From positions 39,207 through 103,206 of the forward strand of contig QKYT01000102.1 of assembly GCA_003550305.1 (NCBI GenBank): 64,000 nucleotides of DNA. The letters run 5' to 3'. This document shows, piece after piece, positions 22,777 to 32,867 of the stretch. Made by a program: the position numbers and the translations under genes. A model generated the notes under the pieces. It ran no database searches. It was not told where the DNA came from and worked only from the letters and a program-made list of their open reading frames with translations. The stretch is from Glomus cerebriforme (Eukaryota; Glomeromycota; Glomeromycetes; Glomerales; Glomeraceae). Within the stretch, counting starts at the first letter, position 1; each line of letters begins with the position of its first letter.

Positions 22777-24730
22777 AGTACAATCCGCAGTAAGAAATAG
22801 ATGAGTTTGATCAAATCAGATCATAATTGAAAAAATTTTTTCAACATTTTTTTTTTTTTTTTTGAAAAGTCAAGGTATGTGCGATGCACTTGATGCACTT
22901 GTATTTTTTCATTTATTTAATATATGATGATATGAATCCATATAGTTTCGGTGATTTTAATATGAACCAAGAGACAAAGCATGCACTACCATCTGAATAC
23001 TTTTGAATAAATATGTTCTTTAATTAATATTTATTATTATTTAATATTTTTAATATATTTCTTTTAAATAATTAGGATTTCAAGCGAATTGGGTTTTAAA
23101 GGTATTTATTCGAAATTTGTATAACATTTATATTTTTTGATCGTATGATGATACTCAGTAATTATCCAGTTCTGCTTCTGATATATCGTGAAGTAACAAA
23201 TTACCAAAACTCGAATCTGATATTAGAATTCATTCATAATAATTTGTCTTATGTCGAAAGTGTTAGCATTACTAATGATACATTTCATTTCTTTATTATA
23301 AACATACGTATTAGGTTTGCTTTTATATAGGTATATATTTAAATTTTTTTTTTTTTGCATTAATTCGAAATGATGTTTTTTTTAAATCAAATCCGTGTTT
23401 CAGATGAATTTATTTTTGTGATTATATTTTCTTGATTCCTGATCTCAATAATTATCTTGATTTCTCTTATTTCTGATTATAATAATTATTAATTCATTTT
23501 TATCGTAATTTATTGCCAATAGGAAGTGAAAAGAACAAATTTAAAAGGTAAGTATTTTTAACTAATTAATTATTTTTCTTTTATTTTAGAATTGTCTGAC
23601 ACATTAGTCGATAACAATGTAAGTAGACATTTTTTTGGAATTTAATGATTGTGATATATGATGACACCATAGTTATATCCATTCGATGATTGGAATCACA
23701 TTGTGTGCAACCACAAAGTGACATTTATCTCCAAAGGTTCTCTTTGATAGATGAATGAAGCTTGCTGGTTAAACGTGATGGGAGATATGTTTGGTTCATT
23801 CTGATTTTTATGGACATTCAGATCTTTTCTGTATTCCTGCAAGATATGAAAATAACTTCTGAAATATCATTAATTCATTATTATTGTGTACTATTACGAA
23901 AAATATTGATTAATTTTATTGTATTAACGTTTTTAGAGATAAAAAAAAAAAAAAAAGGTATTATTCAGTGAAAGTGTATATATGAAATAATTGTATTTTA
24001 AATTTCATAAATTTAACTATTAAAGTTATAAATATCAGAGAATTTATTGGAATTATGATTTACTAATTATGTGGCTGAGACCCTATAGAAATCCCGGATT
24101 CCACGGAAGTATACAAGTTTGCTTTTTAGTCCGTGACATGTGTTAGTGTTAAGCTTTACTATAAAATTCGTTTATTTTCGTATCACATATATTTTTTATC
24201 TGTTTTAATTTTGGCGCTATTTTCTTACATATTAAATTTCGTCAAATTTGGTTTATAAATTGTAGATGATATAATTTCTTTTGAATAGACTGCATAATTT
24301 GATTTCGTCTACGTGTCTAAACTCTAAAGGAGGTTTAAGTGTAAGTTTGCATATCAACAATATATATTTTTTGTTCGGTTTGCATTTGTGTTCCTCCGCT
24401 CTGCAAATCAATAACCAACGAGGTTAGCTCAGTCACCAGTCATCACCTGTCTCTTTCCGTTGATACGTTGCCATATCTGGAATTTTCCCAACTCATCATA
24501 ATACTGTAAGCGAAATCCTTTTTAGAGGGCGCTATTATTTTTTTTTTTTTTTTTTTCTTTTTTTTTTTTATATTCGAAACAGTACTTAGCTTAAATGACT
24601 CAACTTACCCTCACTTTCTTACACTTCATTAACCTTTAATATAAATTTATAAAGGTTTATTCGGTTTAATTATTATTACTGTTGGTTTATTTTATTCATA
24701 CGTTTCGAAATCTTATAATTTTATTATAGA
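22777..24730. other. Intergenic region before Lunapark
   Basis: No credible gene. Short frames at 23145-23330 and 23762-23971 lack domains or sensible codon use. T-runs occur at 22847-22863, 24537-24556 and 24559-24570. A 'TTAGCTCAGT' word near 24424 resembles a tRNA A box but has no partner (see rejected items). The T-rich stretch and 'ATAAATTTATAAAGG' before 24731 may be part of the Lunapark promoter. Confidence 0.5.
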
Positions 24731-25984
24731 ATGGGTGCAATACTCTCACGTTTTCGGTCGCAGGGTGATGATAATTATGAAAAAATTCTTTCGGAACTCG
24801 ACGATGATATTGGTCGAGCTGAGGTTCGCTTACGTGAAATAAGAATTCGTGAACGTAGTGCGTTGATAATTTGGATTGTATATTCCATGTTGGTTTATGT
24901 TGCATATGTGGCAGGTTATTGGTATTTTGTCTATATGTCTATTGAAGAAGAAGGTTGGGATTTTATGAAGATTGCACCAGTTTTTACTGGTCCTTTTCTC
25001 ATAGTAATTGGGTATAGATTTTTGGCCTTATGGTATAAACGAAAAGAAACAAACGAAATATCACAACTCGAACACCTAAGAGCAAAACAAAGGCTAAAAG
25101 TGGAAGAGCTGAAAAAGAAAACTGGATATTATACAACTAAAACTTTACTGGAACGTTATGATTCATCTAAAGGACAAGTAAATCAACAAAATGCTCCCGT
25201 ACAACCGATTCAAAATGTACCTGTACGTCCAGGACAACCTATTAATCCTAATCTTCGTCAACGAAATGTTACTAATTCTCCAGTACCAGGAATTAACGGC
25301 ATTAATGGAGATCCGAGAAGTAATGGTACATTAAGCGTAGAATCTCATGTTGGTGGCAATGTACCACATTCTAATTCTTTTGATCAAAGTAGCCCAAATC
25401 CAATTACACCTCTTCAAAGGCGGTGGTATGATAAATTAGTGGATGTGATTGTTGGTGATGATGAACAAAAATATGCATTGATTTGTCAAACTTGTTTTAC
25501 GTGGAATGGATTGGCTTATCCAGCAGATTTTGAAGATGTTCAATATTATTGTAAAAAATGTAATCATTTTAATCCATCTCGACGAAGCCAAAGTAATGAA
25601 ACATCTTTAAGCGCACCGTCTAGTCTCACAAATGGTAATGATAGTAACGGTAGCAATAATCATCTTAATATCACTAATAGTCACTTCAATAAGTCAAATG
25701 ATCCATCCCAACTAGGTGACCCTTTAACTCCACGAAGAGGACGTTCAACTACGCCAAGACCCATGAGTCGAAATAATTCTTCAGATCCCGAAAAAGTAAT
25801 TGATAATGATGATTATGATGATGATGGTGTGGCTGTTAGTAAAGCTTTGGCTTCTAGATCTAGCAGCAGGAAGAGAAGGAGTAGTAGAAGCCAAAATAGG
25901 GTGGGAGATGGTCGTCGTGGAAGTAGCGACGATGTTAAACCATATTCAATTAGCGATGATGAAGGCGTTTCTCGTGAAGAGTGA
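24731..25984 (+). CDS. lnp1: Lunapark-family ER junction protein
   Basis: Intronless gene, 417 residues. The order of parts matches the Lunapark family: an N-terminal 'MGAILSRF' with Gly2 (mammalian Lunapark is myristoylated there), a charged coiled coil (about 15-43), a tight pair of membrane segments (about 44-69 and 81-101) forming a hairpin, a second coiled coil (about 104-135), a Pro/Asn-rich spacer, and the zinc ribbon with Cys252, Cys255, Cys274 and Cys277 ('CQTC...CKKC') preceded by 'RRWYDKLVDVIVG'. Lunapark sits at three-way junctions of ER tubules and balances the fusion GTPase atlastin/Sey1. The tail after 290 is low-complexity, with an Asp run and RS-like basic stretches. The symbol follows the yeast name and is by family only. 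Confidence 0.95.
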   Translation: MGAILSRFRSQGDDNYEKILSELDDDIGRAEVRLREIRIRERSALIIWIVYSMLVYVAYVAGYWYFVYMSIEEEGWDFMKIAPVFTGPFLIVIGYRFLALWYKRKETNEISQLEHLRAKQRLKVEELKKKTGYYTTKTLLERYDSSKGQVNQQNAPVQPIQNVPVRPGQPINPNLRQRNVTNSPVPGINGINGDPRSNGTLSVESHVGGNVPHSNSFDQSSPNPITPLQRRWYDKLVDVIVGDDEQKYALICQTCFTWNGLAYPADFEDVQYYCKKCNHFNPSRRSQSNETSLSAPSSLTNGNDSNGSNNHLNITNSHFNKSNDPSQLGDPLTPRRGRSTTPRPMSRNNSSDPEKVIDNDDYDDDGVAVSKALASRSSSRKRRSSRSQNRVGDGRRGSSDDVKPYSISDDEGVSREE

Positions 25985-26915
25985 TTTTTTTTTGTTGATA
26001 AGCTTTATTAAAAAAAAAAAAAAAAAAAAAAAAAATGGAAAAATCAAAAAGTTTAAATTTTACAATTTTAAGATTTCTATAGCATTTTAGTGCAACAGAT
26101 GAAAATATTTATGTATAGTTCTTTTTCTATATTTTATGTTTCTTTTTGAAAGGATAAATTTTTTTCATTGTTGAATTTACATTCACAATCTATATTCTAC
26201 CATTTACGAAAAAAAAATATACAGTAATCTGATATATATATTCATGAACAATTAGACAATATGATGAACCATTGGAATTTTTGCGTAAATAGTGAGACCT
26301 ATAAATTAGGCAGGATAATATAATTTAAGGTTTGTAAAAAAGAATATATTTATATTTCTCTTATTCATTTAAATATCTGAACTTATTATGAATAATTTTT
26401 GTTTTGAACAATATAATAATAAGAGCCGAGAGAAATTTTCAGACAACATGCAATCAAATTGACAGAAAAGAAAATCAAAAAAATCTAAAGAATTAAAAAC
26501 TAATTTGTAAACATTAACATTAATATAATTTTTAAATAAATCAAACGAACCAATAAACTAATGAGATATATGATTGGACTAAAATGAGTTGGGCTGACAT
26601 CCAGTAATGGTAATCATACATGATTTACAATGATGATCTACCCCAAAGTTTAGTTAACAACCACGCTTGTTTCACGTGATATTAACTCGCGTATATATAA
26701 AGCACATTTCCAAGTTCTGAAGGATGTCTTTGGTTAAAAAATGACTCCCATGTTTTCAAGTTCTGAATGCATCGAAAGACCTCTTGAGATCGTTAAATAT
26801 CTATTTGGTAAAAATTTTGTTGAACTCTATAATATAAAAGAAACCATATGTGATGCTATTTTATAAAAGCGCGTATCTAATCATTTATTGTTATATGATA
26901 TAATAAGAGCTTGAA
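25985..26915. other. Intergenic region between Lunapark and MCMBP
   Basis: An A-run at 26011-26034 follows the Lunapark stop. A TCACGTGA palindrome at 26672-26679 and a TATATATAA at 26692-26700 lie about 240 and 220 bp upstream of the MCMBP ATG and could be its E-box-like site and TATA element; this is inference. No other gene is seen. Confidence 0.45.
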
Positions 26916-29627
26916 ATGAATCTCGGAAACCAGATGGTTGTGGATCAGGTTGACGAGCTGGTTGATATCCCAGCATACTTTCAAACTATTTTCGCGTCTG
27001 AAGAAAGTGTCAACCAGGTTCAAAAAAAATTATATATAATTCGCCACTATATAATTGTTTAATTATTAAAATATTAAGCAAATCTTCTATTTCAAAAAGA
27101 TACCTTCATTGAACGATGTTTCTAATGTATATGATATTCCGCAGTATACTCTTATACGATTTCGTTCTATGATTCAAAACACTGGTTTTGGGCATGAAAT
27201 GTTCGTCAGTTCTTATGAAATGATTGATTGTGATGGCGTAAAGGTTGATATTTTATAATTTAGTTTCTTTCCTCAGAAAATTCTAGTTGTTTTAAAATTA
27301 ATATTCTCATCATTTTTCATAGCAAAGAAAATTTCATAAATACTCAGACGAAATTATCCTTAAGGTGACAAAATTCTTTTTCATTAATATCCATAAAGCA
27401 AACACAAAAAACATAATTTAATGTTTTAAAATTTTGTTATAGGATGAGAATTTGAATGATGTATTAGAATGCATGAATTCTCCCAATAATAAATTTAGTG
27501 AAAGACAATTATTTTATTGTACCTCTGTACCAGGAGAAACGTCGTGGGCAAAGCAAATATCCTTAATTCAAAATTATTTAATTCTTTTATAATGAAATTA
27601 TATTTCTTTGACTATTAAACACGGTTATAGACAGCAAAATCGGAATCAATCAAAGTCTGAAACGGATATTGAAGGTTTATTCCAAATACTTGTAACAAAT
27701 TTGAATATTTTGATTACTTCAGCGCAATAAAAAAAGATTTTTTTTTTTAGATATTGTAAGGTCAACTGCGAATATTAATTTGGATGATGAAAAAGTCAGT
27801 AATGATTTGAAAAAAGTAGCATCAAAATATCCGTTTCCGAAAGAAAATCATATTGCAGCTATAGTTAAAGTAAAGACAATTATATTTATAAGTTCATTTT
27901 TTTATTTAATATTCTGATCATGATATGATTTTGTAATTATTATAGATTTATGAAAAAGACGATTCATTAAAAGTTACAGATGTTGTTGAATTTATTGGGG
28001 TACTTAATCATCCAAGGTATTTCATTTAAAATTATGTTCTCATAGTTTTATTATCAAATTTATTACTTAATTAATATTACTCTTTTTTTTTAGGAAAGCA
28101 GCCAGCAATACAAATGAATCGCAATACGAAGAATTTAATGCTTCTTGTGAAAATGTTGCATCATATTATATTCCAAGTGTACATGTGATATTTTACAGAA
28201 AGCTTCATCCAACAGGAACTCCACTCATATCTACAAATACTACAAACTTATTGGGTATTTTATTCACAATCTATTATGATGTTATATTTTTTACATTAAT
28301 ACTCATTCATCAAATTTTATTATGAAAGTATCACCAACCGACGCTATGCAGATAAGAAATGCCTTAATTCATTATATTGCTTCGGCATTTGGTGGGGATG
28401 ATTTAGTAGCAGAATTCGTTTTGCTACAACTTTTATCTAGAATGTAAGGAAGAAATTATCTTTTTTTTTTAACCATCCACTTTAATAAAATTATGTTTAA
28501 TTTAGACATCTTCGACAAAATGGTCTGACACTTGGAAAGCTCGCATTAAATATCAGCAATTTACCTAACAATATTATTACAAATGAGAATGCGCAGAATA
28601 ATGTTTTAAGTCTTGTGCACAATAATTTATTTGCAAAACGCGTTGCTACGATTCTTGCTTCACTTTTACCAAAATACCATGATCTTCCACTTACTCTATC
28701 CACTCTTAATGAGATATTTTATTTTCCGCATAGCAATAATGAACTGGACTCTGGTGTTTTTCAAGTTAGTCAAGGTACATGGTTTTTAGTTGATGAGACA
28801 GTACTAAAAGAAGGAAAATTATGTGATATTGGTATATATTTCAAAAAAAATCATAAATGAAATTTTGAACAGAGATCAGAATCTTACATATATATTTATA
28901 TATTAGGAGTTCGTAATTTGAAAGCTCTGAACGACATAATTGATCACCAGAAACTTAATTACACGTTTCCTTTTAACAATTATGAATTCAATACAGATAT
29001 TGGAATAATTATATTATCAAATGCCAAAACATTTCTGAATGCAAGTATTTTAAATATTAATTAAACATTTAACTCAATCTATTAATATTTATGATTCAAT
29101 TTTTTTTCCCTTGCGCAGTATGATTGTAACATTCCTCTTATTCAAAAATCAGAGAGCACTACAATTTCAAATGTATCAGAAGATACACTGAACCAATTCA
29201 GGAATTATATTAGTATTCTTAGATGTACTGATTTTAATATACCTGAAAATATTTCAGATGTATGTAAATTAGTGTGCTTTAATATTTATCTAAAAATTTT
29301 TATTTAATGTTTAACATCCAAATAAATTTTTTTTAGTATATTCAAACGGATTATGTTACTCAAAGACAAAATGCTTCAAGGAATGGAACACCTTTGTTGA
29401 CTCAACAAGATTTAATGCTGCTTTTGAACCTATCAAGGTATGTTGAGAGTTAAGAAGGCAGCATATAACATCTATTGGTACTTTCTAATATTACTAATAA
29501 TACTCTTTTTATTGGAAATAGATTTGTTGGTCTGAGCTTTGGCTCATTGGAATTAACAAAAGAATTATGGGATTATACCAAAAAATTGGATGAAGCTAGA
29601 AGACATCGTATCTATCAAAAGACGTAA
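26916..29627 (+). CDS. MCM-binding protein (MCMBP) homologue
   Basis: Fourteen exons (26916-27017, 27100-27243, 27323-27364, 27443-27556, 27623-27674, 27751-27869, 27946-28016, 28094-28254, 28329-28443, 28506-28831, 28907-29040, 29119-29259, 29337-29437, 29522-29627) join in frame to 575 residues. Blocks match MCMBP along its length: 'IPSLNDV...LIRFRSMIQ', 'RQLFYCTSVPGETSWAK', 'AAIVKIYEKDDSLKVTDVVE', 'VHVIFYRKLHP', 'FVLLQLLSR', 'LTLGKLALNISNLP', 'FLVDETVLKEGKL', 'YISILRCTDFNI' and 'LLLNLSRFVGLSFG' near the end. MCMBP binds MCM2-7 subunits in place of MCM2, helps make and unload the complex, and supports sister-chromatid cohesion; it acts in the nucleus. Two introns are unusual: AT-AC at 27557-27622 and GC-AG at 29041-29118. 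The first donor (CAG|GTTCAA) is weak and the exact N-terminus less certain than the rest. Confidence 0.92.
27557..27622 (+). other. AT-AC (U12-type) intron in the MCMBP gene
   Basis: The intron starts ATATCCTT, the U12-type donor consensus, and ends AC. A branch-site match TTCTTTGAC (consensus TTCCTTRAC) lies at 27604-27612, with its adenosine 11 nt before the intron end, within the range usual for minor introns. Joining 27556 to 27623 keeps the frame and gives '...SWAKQ|GYRQQN', which aligns with 'TWVKEAYVNAN' of human MCMBP as I recall it. No GT-AG choice nearby keeps both the conserved 'SWAKQ' and the frame. Confidence 0.8.
29041..29118 (+). other. GC-AG intron in the MCMBP gene
   Basis: The donor is AAT|GCAAGT, the strong donor form required of GC-AG introns, and the acceptor TTGCGCAG. 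It joins 'TFLN' to 'YDCNIP' in phase 0. Using the GT two bases further gives a stop in the next exon. Confidence 0.75.
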
Positions 29628-29793
29628 AGTATGTAATAATATGAAAACGTAACAATTTGTTTTTCTTATTACATAAATAGTTTTTACTTCAAAAAATTGT
29701 TATCATAAAATGATATTTTATATTCAATTCTAGATACAGGGTTCAATGCTCGAGAAAGGGGCGCAAATCAATTCTTTTAACTAAAAAAATATA

Positions 29794-30439
29794 TTAAGCT
29801 GTTGTAGCTTTGGCTTTTTGTGTTTTTTTTGCCTTTAATTTTTCTTTTTTTCTTTCTTTCTTTTTCATTGAATCCATATGTACTTTAAGTATATTATTAT
29901 ATCCTGTGATAAATTTATCAGTATCGGATGGTGAAACCTAAACATAAAATATTTAAATTCGTTTGATTAAATTATAAGTTGAATTTATGTTAAAGATAGT
30001 TATGATTTATCTTTACCAGAGTACTAATCTTAATATTTCCACACACAGCTCTAACTAAGCAAGAATACTCCTTATTATCAGTTTCTTTCTCCTCCACAGA
30101 TTGTTTATCCGGTGTTTTATTTTTTTCTATATCTCTGTCCTTTTTCGTTTTAAGTGATTCCCATGTATCTAATAACATCACATTTGAAATTTGAAAAAAA
30201 TATTTCAGTAAATTAATGTATATTTATTTTTATAAACTAACTTCAAATCTCATACATCTTTTCATAGTAAGATACACCTTCTTTGATTTTGTTTTTTCAA
30301 AGAGTTTGATGAGCTGGGTAAGAAACTAAATATTTTATAAGTTAAAATACAAATTTTATGTTTAATGACTTTAAATTTGCAAAAAAAATGAACTATTTGA
30401 GAAAATCTCAATTACCAAGTCATTATCTAACAAAGCCAT
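29794..30439 (-). CDS. SRP14: Signal recognition particle 14 kDa subunit
   Basis: Four exons on the minus strand (30416-30439, 30256-30325, 30017-30168, 29794-29937), all GT-AG, give 129 residues. The protein opens 'MALLDNDLFLTQLIKLFEK' like SRP14 of other eukaryotes ('LLESEQFLTELTRLFQK' in human, from memory), has 'VYLTMKRY', a Lys/Glu-rich loop insertion, the 'CLVRAVCGNIKISTLVSP' core strand pair, 'FITGYNNILKVHMDSMKK' and a Lys/Ala-rich tail. SRP14 pairs with SRP9 (SRP21 in yeasts) to bind the Alu domain of SRP RNA and slow translation until the ribosome reaches the ER. It converges with MCMBP (167 bp between stops) and diverges from the gene at 30611. Confidence 0.95.
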
Positions 30440-30610
30440 TTTAAAATACGAGAATTTTAAAAAAAATCATATATATAATTGTGTACGACCGACCTAAATT
30501 CCCTGTCTAATATTCTAATATAGAAATATATGCGCACATGCACAATCACGAATGACGTACAACTGATAACTATTTAAAAATACGACAAAAACAAATAACT
30601 AGTCGCGACT
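30440..30610. promoter_or_regulatory. Shared divergent promoter region
   Basis: The 171 bp between the SRP14 ATG (minus) and the ATG at 30611 (plus) must hold both start regions. It contains a TATATATAA-like tract near 30470 and an 'ATGACGTAC' word near 30551 that resembles a CRE/bZIP half-site. No factor is assigned. Confidence 0.5.
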
Positions 30611-32426
30611 ATGGAAGGCCAAAAACAAATTAACTTTAGACCTATATCTAAAAACGAAAATTTTCTTCCATCTTCAAATATTAATGAAATGAAGAAATTT
30701 GATATTAATGATGAATTGGAAGATAAACTCTGTGAATTAAATTCTGTAAGCTTTTCTAAAGCTCGAAAAAGAAGGGAAAGCGCCGCAATTTTTAATAGAT
30801 TAAGCGAAGGTTAGAATTTGAATTTAAAAAATTCTATTATGTAAATTTTTTATTTATCTTGCCTGTATTATCATTCCCTTTATGAATAACAACTAGACAC
30901 TAGTATAAATTTGTTGAATGACTCTCTTGAATTATCTCAAACATTTGAAGAGGAGGGCGCCTTTGAGTTTCATTCGCCTAATGAGTTTACTACACCTGAA
31001 ATGGAAGGCATCAATTATATGTATGTTTTTTTTTAATTGTAATGAACTACATTTTTTTCAATTATCATTCCTGTTTTAATAGTTTTAATAAAAATTTAGC
31101 CCAAAGGTTATGGGAATCACGTGTTCAAACAGAGACTCGACTGCGTCTTTAAGGATTCCGCAAAACGATATGAACGATATGAACGCGTCACAGAAATATT
31201 TAAGTATTTCTTCGGAGAATACACGCAAAGTTGTCAAAAGTGCATATCCTTCCTCGAATGGTGAATTCCAGCAAGGTATGTGTATTATTAAGATTGTCAT
31301 AAATATTTCATGTTGAATTAATTGAAATTTAATGTGCGATATCAACTTAGCTACGAATAATACTCTTATTAATGAAACAAAACAAAACAACGCTACTCTC
31401 CAAAAACGGCCAAGTCAAGATTTGGTATTGAATGATAACACAGATGAATCACTACTTATTGAACAACGTGCACGTACTACTTTGAGCCAATTTAAAGAAA
31501 TGATGTCCAAATTTAAGGTGTTAAATGTAGATGCGCAACAACCTCCGTCTAAATCTGTTTCAAAATCGGAGTTAAAGGCAAATTTGTCTCATATAAAATG
31601 TCCAGATGATGTTGTGCGCTTTGTTAATCATTCCTTGTATTCTCCAATCGGAATACATAGAACTTATCCTGCACAAGAAATGAAATTACGGGAACAACAC
31701 CAGTTTGATGTTAATAATAATGGTACGCCATTAAAAAAACACACTACAAAAGAATTTACGCAATCTAGACTTTTCCCTCGATATGAGAGACAAGAATTCT
31801 TGACTCCAAAAGATGAAATGACAAAGGCTATTAACCAAGTTGATTTTCAACAATCAATGCCTTTGGAAGTTATATCCAAAGAATCTATAATCAATAAAGG
31901 AAAAATCCTCAGATACGAAAACAAGTTTAGTTTGGGTTCTCCAAAGTCTGGAAATAATTCAAATAAAAAGGGAGCGATATTGCAAACTCCATATAAGTCA
32001 ACTTCCATGGTTATTGAACCACCAACTGAAAATTTGGACGAAAGAAATGAATTGCGAAAAAGAAAAAGAACATTTGTCACAAAGCCATTGTCTCCACATT
32101 TGAGTTCTATAAGCGATTCAAGTAAGATGATTTATATAGTTAAATTAAATTGTAATTACAGATAATTCAGAATTCATTCTTCTTTTACCTCAGATATAAT
32201 TCAAGCCAAATCAGACATATCTCCAGCAGTCAAAAAGATGAAGATACAGCCATCAAATTTGAGAGCACCAACTTCCATTTCACGCTTGAAGTATAATGCT
32301 AATCAAAGAAAAGTTGGTGTTGCAGGTGTTTCTTTGAACAGCTCAAAAATAGATAATTTTAGAACTTCAACTAATTCACAAATGCGATTCTCACGTCAAA
32401 CTTCTAATACTAAACAAAGGAAATAG
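30611..32426 (+). CDS. Unrecognised 500-residue basic, Ser/Asn-rich protein
   Basis: Five exons (30611-30809, 30897-31020, 31100-31275, 31351-32121, 32194-32426) with GT-AG sites and consistent phases join to 500 residues. No catalytic domain is visible. The N-terminus has an acidic/basic helical stretch ('DINDELEDKLCELNSVSF' then 'KARKRRES'), exon 2 is acidic, and exon 4 has a helix ('EQRARTTLSQFKEMMSKFKV') followed by Ser/Thr/Pro-rich sequence with several SP and TP sites ('FSLGSPK', 'TPYKS', 'KPLSPHL') and a KRKR cluster that could be a nuclear signal. The tail is basic. The SP/TP sites would suit a CDK-regulated nuclear or spindle protein, but that is only a guess. It starts 171 bp from SRP14 in divergent orientation. 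Confidence 0.75.
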
Positions 32427-32867
32427 TTGATTAGTTATTGGAATATTATAAGTACTTGATTCTAAATTTGACTATTAATTATAAAATTAAACCTAATTTT
32501 ATGTCTGTTGACTTAGTTCTTGAGAATAATTTTTCAATTGTATTAAATATAAGAATTACGCAATTGTTTAAAAAAATTAAATATATATATATATAATTTG
32601 ACCGATTTTCAAGATTTATCATGTCAGAATAAATTAAAAAAAAAATAGTAAAAACTGACATATAAATGCCTTTGGTAGTTTAGATGAAATTCAGCTAAAA
32701 TTATGCAAAGTATTTTGATGTGGGCGGTAAAATACATTATCGTTAAATCCAATGTACATAATATATTTATGAGATCAAATTATATTTATAAAGATAATCA
32801 TTAGTTTCTATTTAATATCATATCATAATCTATAAATTATCATAATTAATAGTAATCTTAATATTAT
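32427..32867. other. Intergenic region between convergent genes
   Basis: AT-rich 3' flanks of the gene at 30611-32426 and of the MT-A70-like gene. It includes an AT-repeat at 32581-32596 and no gene. Confidence 0.6.

Noticed and set aside
24416..24440. tRNA-like A box (TTAGCTCAGT)
   Set aside because: No B box (GTTCRANNC) within 100 bp and no acceptor or anticodon stems could be drawn.
25800..26090. Met-rich plus-strand frame
   Set aside because: It is a shifted frame of the Asp-rich Lunapark tail and runs into the A-run.
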